Notes: generated from the sequence alone by a model not told the origin. A stretch of 64,000 nt of DNA from Silybum marianum (GCA_036898165.1 CM072529.1:12229001-12293000); one strand, 5' to 3'. Shown: positions 22,916 through 34,669, counted from the first letter of the stretch. A program made the numbers and translations.

Positions 22916-24485
22916 TGTAACACCCCAAATTCTAATACCAAACAATTGATATAAATCAAAGTTTAACCATCCAAAAGGTTTACCAACTAAGGATTAATTC
23001 GATACAAAACTCTCCCTCTCTCTATGTGGTATTATGAAGATGTGTGGCATAAACCAAACTCGTCTCTAAAGCTTCATATCCTCCCTTTACCCTTATAACC
23101 CTTATCTGCCATGTACCTTTATGAAAATATTTTATTTTGAAAAGTAAGGGTTAGACCAAAAGGTCTAGTGAATTCTCCATAAAAAACAGTTAATATTTTC
23201 AGTAGTTCAAAATTTATTAAAAACATGCATTGGTTCACCAATTAATCGACCCATTCCCTTATTGGGAACAAAATTACACTTTGGAGGAATATGGCGAAGT
23301 TGAAACACCATCGCAAACCCTTAGCGACACACCAGTCTATAAAGACGAAACCTATATGCCCACAAACCCTTAGTGGTAAGAGGATTTAAAACAAATAGTG
23401 TACATATCTAACCCCAAAAGCTTGTAAAAGTGATCATGGTAAGTTTTTCCATTTAAGAAAGACAATTTAAAAACCATAATCAACATATAAGCATTGGAAA
23501 CATTCCACATTTCGTTGTTAAGGGATATGGAACTCACCTGAATTGGAGACACCTTGTCCCGAGCTAAACGGTTAAAGTATCCAAACCGAAAGCCTAAATG
23601 CACCATGATAAAATGGGTGTTAACCCAAAGTAATATCTCCAAAAACCTTTTAATATAGACCTAAGATAAAACCCTAACTCAAAGGTTTAAACCTCGGCTT
23701 GAAACAAAAAGGAAATGGATGAAGTTGTGCCAAACAGTGGGTTTGTCGGGTAATAGTGCGGCTTAACCCGCACAACTCTCTGTTTTGGGTTTCTTCATCA
23801 CTGCAGCTCTAAACCTCCATTTCTTCAATCCAAATCATTAAAATACTAATTTCTAACATCCCAAAACCACTATTGATGATTACGAACAATCCGAAAACAT
23901 ATCCAATACAATTCTAAACAACATGAGATCCAATCACCAAATCATTCCAAAAAATGAAGCTTGAGATTCAATAACAATGGTGTTACAATCTCAATTATTC
24001 TATTTGGTGCATTACTCCAAAACAAACTAATAAACTAATCCCCAAACTAGAAAAATACTCAAAGATGATTACTGGAATCATCAATTTCTTAAATCTAATA
24101 CAAGAAAACTTAAGGGATTAAAACCCATGAAGAAATCTTGACTACACTCCAATAATGGATACCTTAAGTAAGATGGTGAAGGAATATACCTTAGAATGAT
24201 GATTTCCCAATTGAAGCTCCAACTCTCTTGCTCCAAGCTTGATGCACCTTCTTGCTTTCTTCTTCAATGCCAGAACTCTCTAAAATCCCGTTTTCTTCCA
24301 AAACCTTCTTCGACAAGAAAACACACACACACCAAAAATCTAAAAGTGACAAATGATTGAGAAAATGAGGAGAAAACCCTTCTCTTCTCTAATATATACC
24401 ATGTGCCAAGGGTCTCCCAAGCTCTAGCCCAAGCAACAATTTATTTAAAGCCCAACATTAACATGATAAATTTTTGGTTATTACA
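22916..24485 (-). repeat. gypsy 2 5' LTR (1570 bp)
   Basis: Plus-strand ends are TGTAACACCCCAAATT and GGTTATTACA. The LTR contains a shorter version of the GTGCGGCTTAACCCGCAC repeat and a CA microsatellite. The flank to the right (TTATTTGAAATT) has no counterpart to test for a target duplication. Confidence 0.85.
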
Positions 24486-25130
24486 TTATTTGAAATTTTT
24501 GATGGAAGAAAAAAAAAATTATACCGATATAATATCAATTAAGAATTACCAAGCAGAAAAACACAACGGTAACAGTTGTGAATAAAAACACCAAAAACTA
24601 ATTATTTAACAACAATATGCAATATACACAGAACATAGTAAAACATGGAAATTTATAGAAGAAAAATACAATGATACCGATTTGGAAGACACACACATAT
24701 ACACACATCAACAACATATAACTCATATAAATCATAAAATAAATATTAAAAAGTGTTGTCCAACATGGAAATTTCATGGAGAATGTGAAATGAATTCTAC
24801 AAATGAAAAAAATGGAAGATGCTCAATTTTAATGGAGCATTAGGTTGTAGTTTATAAATGATTTTGTTGTAGGTTTTCCTTTAATTAAAAAATGGAAGAT
24901 GAACAAAGTAAAATGAATGTCTTTAGGAACTTAAATAGTTTGGAAGTTAAAGCAAGTTAAATTGGAAGTCAAATTACCAAAGAAGCCTTCTTATAAAGAG
25001 AAGCACATTTTTCATTTAGGTGTAATATAGTCTTTAACTTATTTAGTAATTTAAAAATTCAACAATTAGAAAATTGTTATAGACAAAATCCTACTCTAAC
25101 ATTATACCACATAGAGAGAGAGGGACAGAT
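24486..25130. other. AT-rich sequence, nothing recognised
   Basis: It contains purine-rich and A-rich stretches, a tandem ACACACATATACACACATC microsatellite near 24690, and two copies of AAATGGAAGATG near 24810 and 24890. No gene or complete element was seen. Confidence 0.4.
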
Positions 25131-25920
25131 AGGGAGGTTCAAACAAACTTTCTGGGTTTAAAGAAACAAATGAACCCTTCTAGCCCCATATATAATTTAA
25201 GAAATCATAAAATAGTTAATATTAATATAACTAGAGGAAGGGTATTATTGTCAAGCTATTACTTTTGGTTTTGTTAATACTCATGATCAAATTGTACTAT
25301 GTGGAAAGTAATTATATTTTAAATATTAAATATATTAAATAATTATAAGATTAAGATCTCACAAATATCTGATTTTTGTACAAATATAAAATCATATATG
25401 ATTTTGTGATTTGTACAAATATAAGATCAAGATCTCATACGTGATTTTGTACAAATATAAATGTAAAATCATATATGATTTTGTACAAATGATATTCACA
25501 TATGATTACAATGTCAAGTATGTCAACACAATCATATATGATTTGATACAAATATAAATGTAAATTCATATATGATTTGTATAAATGTTATTCACACAAA
25601 ATTACAATGTCAACTATGTTATTTTTGATATATTATAATATAATATAATACAATATAATATAATATTTGATATAATGATGTGATATAATATAATATAATA
25701 CTTTTGAAGGGTATTATTGTCAAACTATTACTTTTGAAAATATTTGTGTATACCATTTTTACCCTAAAAAAAACCCTTTGTAGAAAACAAGTATCAACAT
25801 ACATTAATTATAATAATGTCATCTAATATAATATCATTTGTTTTTACAAAATATGTGGCTAGAAGGAGGTTCCTTTGTTTCTTTAAATGGATTGGGGGTG
25901 TTCTCGTATGAACCCTCCTC
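25131..25920. mobile_element. TIR element (family I), about 790 bp
   Basis: Left arm: GGAGGTTCAAACAAACTTTC, then TTTAAAGAAACAAATGAACC and CTTCTAGCC. The right arm, reverse complemented, reads GGAGGGTTCATACGAGAACA, then TTTAAAGAAACAAAGGAACC and TTCTAGCC. The interior includes repeated TCATATATGATTTTGTACAA words. (AG)n lies on the left and (TA)n on the right. No coding sequence. Confidence 0.65.
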
Positions 25921-25993
25921 TATATATATAGGGGCAGGTTCAAATGAGAACTCAACTTTGGTTGTGACCGTGAGAACAAATGAGATTGCGACA

Positions 25994-26214
25994 TGTTAGC
26001 GTGTATAGCAGGCCCGAAGGCCGAAGGCCATGGGCTCTTTTGTATAGTTACTTTTTATAGCGTGTATTTAATCCCTTGTAATTCTCCAGTTTAGGTTAAG
26101 CAACTCATTTACATTTTTTATAATTGTATGTTTACTCTTGATATCAATACAGAAGAAAGCTTTTAGCACCATCTCTCGTTTCATACATTCATCTGTTGTT
26201 CTTGATTTCTAACA
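25994..26214 (+). repeat. copia 2 5' LTR
   Basis: 221 bp, TGTTAG...CTAACA. It has a duplicated GGCCGAA unit (GAAGGCCGAAGGCC) that is single in the 3' LTR. Confidence 0.93.
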
Positions 26215-26228
26215 TGGTATCAGAGTTG
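26215..26228 (+). other. copia 2 primer binding site
   Basis: TGGTATCAGAGTTG directly follows the LTR and complements the initiator tRNA-Met 3' end at the first eleven or so bases. Confidence 0.88.
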
Positions 26229-26439
26229 TAGGATTGTGTTAATATCTTTTCTACTCGTCTAATGTTTTTTGTTTCAATCATTCATCAGACCGCCCTAATC
26301 GTGTTGCCCTAGTCATCAGATCGATCTCTACATCAAAGTCGATTTTAATTTTGATATTGATCTCGTAACCAAGCCGTTGATTTTGATATCAAACGCCTGT
26401 CTCTTTATTGCTTTGATTCGATCTTCATAAGATTGAATT

Positions 26440-26960
26440 CAGTATTCATCGTCGTATACCACCATCGGATTCCCCAAATCCGATCATTAAATATCGGACT
26501 TAATATCGAACACTGCACAAATCCGATCCCCATAAATCCAATCTTAAACCTCAAATCCGATACACACCTTGCCTCACCCAAATCACCCAAGTCCGATACT
26601 CATCTGTCGGATTCCAGTCGATATCTATCACCATTGGACTTCACTAAATCCGATCATCTCATCTCATCACAACCAAATCCGATCGCCACCATCTTTATAT
26701 CATTATCGGATCATTACCAAATCCGATCATCACATCACCATTTATTCAGCACTTGATTTGTTCTGCATCAACACTATCGGATCAGTCTATAATCCGATCA
26801 TCAACAAAGAAAATTATCGGATTTGTCTTCAATTCGTTCATCAGTACAAACAACTATCGGATTTGCCTTTAATCCGATCACCATCACAGGTAACTATCGG
26901 ATTCTCTTCACAATCTGATCATTCATCAGATCCTTCCTAATTTGATCATCAGATTTGTTC
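26440..26960. repeat. palindromic TATCGGAT / ATCCGATC leader array in copia 2
   Basis: The words TATCGGATT and AATCCGATCATC alternate many times over about 500 bp, at irregular spacing of roughly 25-60 bp. The transcript could form a chain of hairpins. The array occupies the place where gag should be. Overlapping Ser/Pro/Ile-rich ORFs (26433-26940) come from this repetition. Confidence 0.75.
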
Positions 26961-27031
26961 ATAATTCGCTATTGGATTTCATATAATTCGATCATCTTAT
27001 CACTACCTATCGAGTCGCTTTACTACAACTC

Positions 27032-30000
27032 ATGACAGGTTCTATGGGTATGAACTCTCCGAACTCGACTACTTCAGGTAATACGTGGCTTTTCGATTCA
27101 GGTTGCTGTAATCACATGACGCCATGTACTGATGGGTTTGTTTCTAAACAACCATCTCAGAACTTTCCCTCAGTCCGAACAACTGACAATACAGGCTTTC
27201 CGATATCTTTTAGTGGAAATTTCTCCATTCCTCATATACAATTACCTGATGTGTTACAAGTCCCTAATCTATCCATAAGTCTAATCTCATTACTCAACTT
27301 ATGGAATCTGGCCTAATGATTTTGTTTCATCCTTCAGGTTGTGTTGTAGGATCAAAAAACCAAGCAAATCCTTGGAGTAGGCCGTAGAGTTGGTCGGATG
27401 GTTCAAGTAACTCAACTTCGTCTTCCATTACAAAGATCAAATCTTGTCACTTATGTCTCTAGTGCACCTTCCGTTGACCTATGGCATGCTCGGTTAGGAC
27501 ATCTATCCATCGCTAGAATAAAAACGTTAGCCAATTCAGGATTATTAGGAAACACCTCTTCTAAAAATGTTTCTTGTTTATCATGTAAACATGGAAAACA
27601 TCATGCTTTACCTTTTGAAATAAATGAATTTCAATCTGCTTCTTCGTTTGATCTTATTCATTCTGATGTATGGGGACCAGCACCACATTCATCCAAGGCT
27701 GGTGCTCGGCACTTTGTTATATTTATTGATGATCATACACGTTTTACATGGATATACCTCATGAAACATCGTTCTGAATTATCCCAAATCTACATCACGT
27801 TTACCCGTATGATTTAAACTCAATTCTCCAAACCTATAAAGGTTCTTCATGCAGATAATGTCATGGAATACAAAGAGTCTTCTCTCCTTGCTGTCCTTCA
27901 GTCTCAAGGTACTCTCTCTCGTTACTCTTTTTCAGGTACATCACCCTAAAACGGTCGTGCTGAACACAAACATCGTCACATTCTTGATATTGTTCGTTCA
28001 CTTCTTATCTCTGCCAACTGTCCAGAACGGTTTTGGGGTGAGGTAGTATTTACAGCTGTCTATACAATAAATTGACATCCCTCTCGAGTCTTGAAGCAAA
28101 AATCTCCCTATGAAGCACTTTATGGGGTCTCTCATGCATACGAACTCCTCAAAGTATGGGGTTGTGCTTGCTTTGTTCAATTGCAACTTCATGAACATAC
28201 CAAACTCGAACCTCGCTCTAGGTTATGGTGCTTCCTTGGGTATGGTATTGAACACAAAGGCTATCACTGCTGGGATCCCATTTCTAAACGTTTACGCATC
28301 TCCCGTCATGTAACCTTCTGGGAACATGTTCCTTTTTCCACCATGTCAAAATTTCAAGAGTTACCCAACTCCACCGTTCCCTTCTTCACATACCCTTCTG
28401 TGTCATTAAACTCACCCCAACCAAATTCCATGTCATCCCCTATCTCTACTCAATCTTCAGAATTTCCCGATTCATCCATACCCATACCTCATCCTCAGAC
28501 TCAATCATCTGTACCACCTCCAAGGCCTACATCTGAGCCATCTGCTAAATCCACAGATTCTGGACCATCCCAATCACGGAATCTACGACGTTCAGACAGG
28601 GTAAGACAAGTTCCTTCACATCTTCATGATTATCATTGTTATGCTACTCTACTATCAAACCATGAGCCCACTTCCTATAAGGAAGCTTCCTCTAATCCAG
28701 ATTGGCAGAAAACAATGTAGGAAGAACTTCTGGCTCTTGATAAAGCAAACACATGGAATCTGTTCCTCTTCCACCAGGCAAGTCACCCATTGGCTCTAAA
28801 TGCGTTTTCAAAATAAAGACTAAGTTCGATGGTTCTATTGATAGCTACAAAGCTCGGCTTATGGCAAAAGGCTTCAATCAGGAATATGGCATTGTTTATG
28901 AGGAGACGTTCGCTACTTGTGCTCGCATAACTTCTATTCGCAGTCTTCTTGCCATAGCTGCCAGAAAATAGTGGCCTCTCTTCCAGATGGATGTTAAGAA
29001 CGCCTTTCTAAACGGTGATTTATCAGAAGAAGTATGCATGACACCTCCTCCTGGTGTTCAACTTCCCAAAGGGCATGTTTGTCGCCTTTAGAAAGCTCTA
29101 TACGTACTTAAACAAGCACCTCGAGCATGGTTTGAGAAATTTAGCAAGACGGTAATCTCATTGGGCTTTTCATCAAGCAACTATGATTTTGGTCTATTTA
29201 CTCGAGTCACTAATGCAGGAAAAATTTCACTTCTCTTATATGTGGATGACATGATCATTACTGGTAGTGACCCTACAGGCATCACTCACCTGAAACAATC
29301 TCTTAGTTCATGTTTTGAGTTGAAGGATCTTGGCAATCTACACTACTTTCTTGGCCTTGAAGTTTTGTCAGATACTTCTGGAATCTATCTCTGCCAAGCA
29401 AAATATACTTCAGATCTTCTGTCAAAGGCGGGTATTACCGACAACAAAGTGGCCTCCACACCACTGGAATATAATCTTCATCTGGCTCCTAATGTTGGAC
29501 CTTCTCTATGAGATCCCATGTTGTATCGTCAATTAGTGGGCTCCCTTGTCTATCTGACTGTTACTCATCCTGATATTGCCTATGTCGTTCATACGGTCAG
29601 TCAGTTTATGTCTGCACCATGTTCTGATCATTATGATGCGGTCCCTTCGCATTCTTAGGTATCTCAAAGGTACAATGTTTCATAGGCTTCATTTTGCTTC
29701 ATTTTGATGTTGATTGCGATAATGACATAACTGATCGTCGATCTACTACTGGCTATTGTGTCTTTCTAGGGGACTCGATCATTTCTTGGCGCAGCAAGAA
29801 ACAGTCTCTCACATCTCGATCCAGTACTGAAGCTGAGTATAGAGCATTAGCTACATCACAAGAACTTGTCTTGGTATGGTGGTTATTATCTGACATGGGA
29901 GTTCCTCAAACTTCTCCAACCTCGTTGTGGTGTGATAACAACAACGCTATTCAGATTGCTCATAATGACATTTTCCATGAGCGCACGAAACGCATAGAGA

Positions 30001-30120
30001 TTGACTGTCACTTTGTTCGTCAACATGTGGTTTGGTCACACTATACAAATTCTTCCAGTTGATTAGCCGTCTAATATCTTCACCAAAGCTCATCTCTCCA
30101 GACGTTTTCGAGATCTTGTT
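27032..30120 (+). pseudogene. copia 2 pol remnant (protease, integrase, RT, RNase H)
   Basis: Several frames broken by stops and frameshifts. The protease segment (27032-27316) has NTWLFDSGCCNHMTPC with the catalytic DSG. The integrase segment (27398-27817) has LWHARLGHLSIARI, CLSCKHGKHHALPF and FDLIHSDVWGPAP. Integrase C-terminus and linker: 28091-28720 (PYEALYGVSHAYELLKVWGC). RT: 28753-28971 (SYKARLMAKGFNQEYGIVYE) and 29161-29511 (LLYVDDMIITGSD). RNase H: 29694-30062 (DRRSTTGYCVFLGDSIISWR and SRSSTEAEYRALA). The style is Tork-like copia. It cannot make a complete polyprotein. Confidence 0.88.
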
Positions 30121-30160
30121 TCCTAACTCAATATGGCTCATTCTTCCCCTGATTGAGTTT

Positions 30161-30178
30161 GAGGGGAGGGGGGGGGGG
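30161..30178 (+). other. copia 2 polypurine tract
   Basis: A purine run of GAGGGGAGG followed by nine or more G immediately precedes the 3' LTR. Confidence 0.85.
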
Positions 30179-30393
30179 TGTTAGCGTGTATAGCAGGCCC
30201 GAAGGCCCATGGGCTCTTTTGTATAATTACCTTTCATAGCATGTATTTAATCCCTTGTAATTCTCTAGTTTAGGTTAAGCAACTCATTTACATTTTTCAC
30301 GATTGTATGTTTACTCTTGATATCGATACAGAAGAAAGCTTTCAGCACCATCTCTCGTTTCATACATTCATCTGTGGTTCTTGATTTCTAACA
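30179..30393 (+). repeat. copia 2 3' LTR
   Basis: 215 bp, TGTTAGCG...TTCTAACA, followed by the CGACA target duplication. Confidence 0.93.
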
Positions 30394-30687
30394 CGACACA
30401 TGTCATATTTAGACTGAATAATCAATTATTTAGATTGAATAAATATTATATTCAGTCTGAATATTCTTTGATTAATCAGTGTGAATAATTTACATTCAGA
30501 CACTTGTTGCATTCTCATTTGTCCTCACGTTCACAACCAAATTTGATTTTACATTTGAACTTTCCTCTCTATCTCTCTCTCTATATATATATATACATAC
30601 ATATATATATATATATATGTATATATAGATTAGAAAATTGATACTCGATAGAAACGACGTGTAGTTGTTATAGTTATTTAATATATC

Positions 30688-32118
30688 GTAAATTACAAAT
30701 TTCGTCCATGTGGTTTTATGAAAATTTTGATTGGGTCCTTAAAATGGAATAATTACATGTATAGTCATTATGGTTTCATTTTTGTTATAGTTTGAATCCC
30801 TCTCCCCTAATGCATTTAACTTTAGCTATGTTAAAGTGACATTATTTTGATTATTCTGCTCTTTTTTCTTTTAAAAGATATAAAAATTTTATATTCCTAT
30901 AATAGATACCCTTTCCCAGATTATCTTCTCAGACCACTACCCTTCTCCTGTCACCCTCTTCGACCACCACTTTTCTTTAGTCACCCTCTCTGGCCAACAA
31001 CACTTCTCCGCTTATCTCACACCGTATCACACAAATAAGCACAAATATCTATACCCTAATCACAAAACTCAATCAAACCAAATAAAACTAAATGAATCAA
31101 AATCTATTTCGGCATTTCTCCGACAATCGACACCCCCATTCGAACCTCATTTCCTTCATCATAATCCTATTCTCCCCTATGCACCTCAACCATCAAAACC
31201 AACAGAAGAATACCACTTTTACCAATCCAGATATCAAATTTATCAAAATCAAATTGATTCAATCATATATAAAAACTAATATCAAGACAACCCATTCTAT
31301 GCATCAAAATCAAAAACCAAAACCAAAACAACCCCATCTATAATTTTGCACAACAAAATCAAAAAGATAATTTGAACTCTTACATTACGAAAAACTTTAC
31401 CATATCAACACCAAAACCAAAACCAAAACCAAATTACAATTCTTTTTACCATGTAAGTTTATTGTTTCTTCGTGGGGTTTCTGTACGGGTTGTAAAACTT
31501 TAATTTTTTTAATAGGATGTGAAGTGGGTTGTTTGATATGATATAACCCTAGTAACATTCGTGCTCAAACTTGCTTCGAATGGTAGTTTTTTTGTTTTTT
31601 GTTCCTTCTAGCGGTAGTTTTATTTGTTAGATTTTGGGTTGAAATTGAACTATGAATTGGGTGTTATGGAAGGATGGATTCCATGGGTTTAGTTCAAGAA
31701 AAATCAAGCCATATTTGTAGTATCAAGATGCACAAAAAACATAGAACTTTTCATTGTCTAGGGGTCGGTGGTGGATAAGGGAGATGGATAAGAAAGGGAG
31801 AGTCGGTGATGGCAGCGACCGACGGGGAGGGGAGGCGACAAATTCTCGTCGTAGCTTTTAAGGGAACATGGTGTTTTGTTTTGTGTATATATATATCATA
31901 TATTAAACAATATATTATTTATTTATTTTTTTAAGAAAATAAAAGTATAGAAAACATAAAATGACCAAATTATCCTTAGTTTAAGGGGGTAAAGAGTTAA
32001 TGTAATTAGAAACAAGGACCTAATCCGTAATAAAATGAAATCACGGTGATTAATTATTTCTTTTGAAGGACCCAATCCAAATTTCCATATAACCACAGGG
32101 ATGAAGTTTGTAACTTAC
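30688..32118. mobile_element. long-TIR non-coding element (about 1.4 kb, family J)
   Basis: Left end: GTAAATTACAAATTTCGTCC, then ATGTGGTTTTATG and TTTTGATTGGGTCCTT. The right end, reverse complemented, reads GTAAGTTACAAACTTCATCC, then CTGTGGTTATATGG and TTTGGATTGGGTCCTT. TIRs are about 60 bp with around 80 percent identity. No transposase ORF was seen; the interior has Ser/Pro-rich low-complexity frames. It may be Mutator-like, but no clear target duplication was found. Confidence 0.65.
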
Positions 32119-32604
32119 TGTTTAATATATGAACTATTTTTACTGATTCAAGTATGAATTAATTAACTTATTCACATATGAACTAATTAACTGATTCATA
32201 TATAAACACATGTGATTCACATATGAACTAATTAACTTATTCATATATAAGCTTGTGGGTTCATATATGAATCAGTCGACGAAAGTTCTCCGAATTTGGA
32301 AGTGGGCCATGTACTTTTGTATGTTAGGTTAGATTTTTATTGTATTCTTTATTTTTTTATTTTTTGTGTTTTATAATCTTATAATAAATTAGACGGTTGT
32401 ACCAAAAGTATAATAATATATAATACAATTAAATAAATAAATAAGTAAAAAAAACCATATTATCCTTAAGTTAACCAATGTTCTTAACTTTGTTAGCATG
32501 AAGGACGAAAATCGAAATAAAATACAAACCACAGGGATGAAAAAAGCATTTTTTAAGCCACAGGAACGAAAATCGTAGTTTACTCATATATATATATATA
32601 TATA
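32119..32604. other. AT-rich spacer with partial J-like terminus
   Basis: 32119-32280 has tandem TCATATATGAA(C/T)(T)AATTAA(C)TTATTCA-like words. At 32500-32590 the phrases AAACCACAGGGATGA and AAAATCGTAGTTTACTC resemble terminal sequences of elements like family J, without a partner end. No gene. Confidence 0.45.
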
Positions 32605-33010
32605 AGGGATGATCAAATACAAACTCATATTTATGTACAAACTATACAAACTTATTCAAAACAATAACAAAATAATTTTTTTTCAAGATTTTTTTTCATC
32701 AAATGTTATGGTTTAAGATATTATTGCACATATGTTTGTTTCACCTTGTGAAAAAATTACGTGTGAAAGTTTTACATTATGAAACAAAAACATATGAAAC
32801 TTTTTCATAAAAAAATATATGAGAAACTTTCAACTTATGAAAACAAATACATGTGAAATTTTTATATTATGAAACAAACATATGTGTAATAATATCTTAA
32901 ATCATATCATTTAATGGAAAAAGATCATGAAAAAAATTTATTTTTGTATTGATTTGAATCGGTTTGTATAGTTTGCACGTAAATATGAGTTTGTATTTGA
33001 ACTTCCCTCT
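32605..33010. mobile_element. MITE family D copy 1 (complete)
   Basis: TIRs: left GATCAAATACAAACTCATAT, then TACAAACTATACAAAC; right, reverse complemented, TTCAAATACAAACTCATATT, then GCAAACTATACAAACC. The interior holds mirrored TGTGAAAC/TTATGAAAC words. It is flanked by (TA)n on both sides and opens the second MITE series. Confidence 0.75.
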
Positions 33011-33050
33011 ATATATATATATATATATTTGCTACAATAAATATACATAT

Positions 33051-33340
33051 AGGGGCGGGTTCATACGAGAACGGTAACAATTTATGAGAATGCAATGAGC
33101 TTTTTTCATGTACAAGATCACATGTGATTTTGCACTAACTGTAGGGGCGACTTTTAAGGTCACTTAAGTCGTATGGAAAGTCGCCCACATCATTTATGAT
33201 TTTCTACAAAATCACATATGATTTTGTACATGAATCATATGTGATTTTGTACATGAAAATTTTCATGTACAAAAATGATCGGCTGAGGATTGTCCTCGCA
33301 TTCTCGTAAATTGTTACCGTCCTCGCATTAACCTTCGTGT
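33051..33340. mobile_element. MITE family E copy 1
   Basis: Left arm: GGGTTCATACGAGAACGGTA, then ACAATTTATGAGAATGC. The right arm, reverse complemented, starts CGAAGGTTAATGCGAGGACG, then GTAACAATTTACGAGAATGC. The centre contains GGGCGACTTTTAAG and AAGTCGCCC hairpin halves and ACATATGATTTTGTAC repeats. TA tracts flank it. Confidence 0.75.
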
Positions 33341-33341
33341 G

Positions 33342-33397
<56 letters not shown>

Positions 33398-33398
<1 letters not shown>

Positions 33399-33610
33399 GA
33401 AGGTTCAAATGAGAACTTTGTAAATTTAAAGGAATAAAGGAACACCTTGTGGACCACATATGATGCGGGTCCCACATAATATTAAATCATTTCTGATTTA
33501 ATATTAAATCAGAAATGATTTAATATTATGTGGGACCCACATTATATGTGGTCCACAAAGTGTTCCTTTATTCTTTTAAAAATGGATGGTTCTCGAATGA
33601 TCCCTCCCCT
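33398..33610. mobile_element. MITE family A copy 4
   Basis: About 213 bp, near-perfect foldback. GGTTCAAATGAGAACTTTG is on the left and GGTTCTCGAATGATCCC on the right. Arms: GGACCACATATGATGCGGGT and mirror, with the centre ATTTCTGATTTAATATTAAA. It is preceded by a long (AG)n tract and followed by (TA)n. Confidence 0.8.
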
Positions 33611-33619
33611 ATATATATT

Positions 33620-33736
33620 GGGGAGAGATCATACAAGAACCACCTATTTAAAAGAATAAAGGAACACCTTGTGTACCACATATGATGTGGGTACCACATA
33701 ATATTAAATCATTTCTAATTTAATATGATTTAATAT

Positions 33737-33737
<1 letters not shown>
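33620..33737. mobile_element. MITE family A, left half (copy 5)
   Basis: It starts GGGAGAGATCATACAAGAAC and contains GTGTACCACATATGATGTGG. It stops just past the centre (AATATTA), where a (TA)n tract begins. The break lies inside TA-rich sequence, so the loss may reflect slippage or a later insertion. Confidence 0.7.
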
Positions 33738-33774
<37 letters not shown>

Positions 33775-33778
33775 AAGA

Positions 33779-34020
33779 GGGAGGTTCAGGAGAAAACACT
33801 AAAAGAGAGGAAAATGAAGAACGCTCTGAGAGTCCGCCATCTGGACAATATTTTTTTGTATACAATTGATTAGAGCTGTTTTTTTATGTGCATCAATGCA
33901 TATATATATATATATATGCATTAGTACATATGCATGTTAGGGCATACGGTCCAGATGGAGGCATCCTAGAGTGTTCTTCGGTTTTCTTTTTTTTTTAGCG
34001 TTTCCTCTGAACCTTACCCT
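33779..34020. mobile_element. MITE family B copy 2
   Basis: Left: GGGAGGTTCAGGAGAAAACA, with GAGAGTCCGCCATCTGGAC. Right: GTCCAGATGGAGGC, then TTTAGCGTTTCCTCTGAACC. The centre contains GCATCAATGCATATATA, which has grown into a TA run. TA-flanked. Confidence 0.78.
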
Positions 34021-34030
34021 ATATATATAG

Positions 34031-34398
34031 ACACATCTTAAAATACAAACCAACCAAGGTTACAAACTCCTACAAACCAATATAAAAATGATTTTTTAGA
34101 TGATTTTTTTTTTCATCAAACACTACATTTAAGATGTTATCACACATACGTTTGTTTCACCTTTTGAAAAAATCACTTGTGAAAAATATAAATGTGAAAC
34201 TCTTATATTATGAAACAAATACATGTGAAACTTTTAACTTATGAAAACAAATGCATGTGAAACTTTTACATTATGAAACAAACATATGTGAAATAAAATC
34301 TGAAATCATAATGTTTGATGAAAAAAAATAATCAAAAAAATCATTTTTATATTGGTTTGTATGAGTTTGTAACCTTTGATTGGTTTTTATTTTAAGAT

Positions 34399-34400
<2 letters not shown>
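34031..34400. mobile_element. TA-flanked TIR element (family D-like, copy 2)
   Basis: TIRs: left ACATCTTAAAATACAAACCA, then GGTTACAAACTCC; right, reverse complemented, ACATCTTAAAATAAAAACCA, then GGTTACAAACTCAT. The interior is AT-rich with TGTGAAACTTTTA words like family D. (TA)n lies on both sides. Confidence 0.75.
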
Positions 34401-34431
<31 letters not shown>

Positions 34432-34435
<4 letters not shown>

Positions 34436-34625
34436 TTGGTTAAAATACAAACCAGTTGAATGGCACAAACTATACAAACTGGTTTAAATCAATATAAAAA
34501 TAAAATTTTCATAATTTTATTTTATTAAATGCTATGATTAAGATATTATACGCATATGTTTGTTTCACTTTGTGAAAGTTTCACATGTATTTATTTTCAT
34601 AAGTTAATAGGTTTTCACTTTATCA
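34432..34625. mobile_element. MITE family D-like, left half (copy 3)
   Basis: It starts AGTTGGTTAAAATACAAACC, then CACAAACTATACAAACTGG. It continues to about 34625, where a TA repeat interrupts it. The right half is absent. Confidence 0.6.
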
Positions 34626-34669
34626 TATATATATATATATAGAGAGAGAGAGGGTGGGTGGGGAGTTGG

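Larger units (their letters stand above)
18238..24485 (-). mobile_element. Ty3/gypsy element 2, nearly non-coding
   Basis: On the minus strand: 5' LTR (24485-22916), primer site, about 3.3 kb internal region, chromodomain remnant, polypurine tract (AAGGGGGAGGTGT) and 3' LTR (19587 leftward). The 3' LTR loses its far end at about 18238, where similarity to the other LTR stops (CTTATTGGGAAC). No gag, RT or integrase was found. The LTRs differ by many substitutions and indels, so the insertion is older than gypsy 1. Confidence 0.85.
25994..30393 (+). mobile_element. Ty1/copia retrotransposon 2 (4.4 kb), gag-less
   Basis: LTRs of 221 and 215 bp start TGTTAGCGTGTATAGC and end GATTTCTAACA. The target duplication CGACA is at 25989-25993 and 30394-30398. 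A primer site follows the 5' LTR and a G-rich polypurine tract precedes the 3' LTR. Protease, integrase, RT and RNase H remnants are in copia order. No gag is recognisable between the primer site and protease. The LTRs differ by about ten substitutions and one 6-bp duplication, about 5 percent by eye. Confidence 0.93.
25931..30568. mobile_element. MITE family G copy 1, split by a copia insertion
   Basis: The left part (25931-25993) reads GGTTCAAATGAGAACTCAAC, then TTGTGACCGTGAGAACAAAT. The right part (30399-30568) ends GTCCTCACGTTCACAACCAA, then TTTGATTTTACATTTGAAC. The interior is an inverted AT-rich block with TTCAGTCTGAATATTC words. Copia 2 interrupts it with a 5-bp target duplication, which proves the MITE was there first. 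The outer flanks are TA repeats. Confidence 0.85.

Noticed and set aside
18182..23642. Pair of similar minus-strand ORFs at 18182-18569 and 23370-23642 that look like a duplicated small gene
   Set aside because: Both are inside the two LTRs of gypsy 2. Their similarity is LTR identity, and neither has a recognisable domain.
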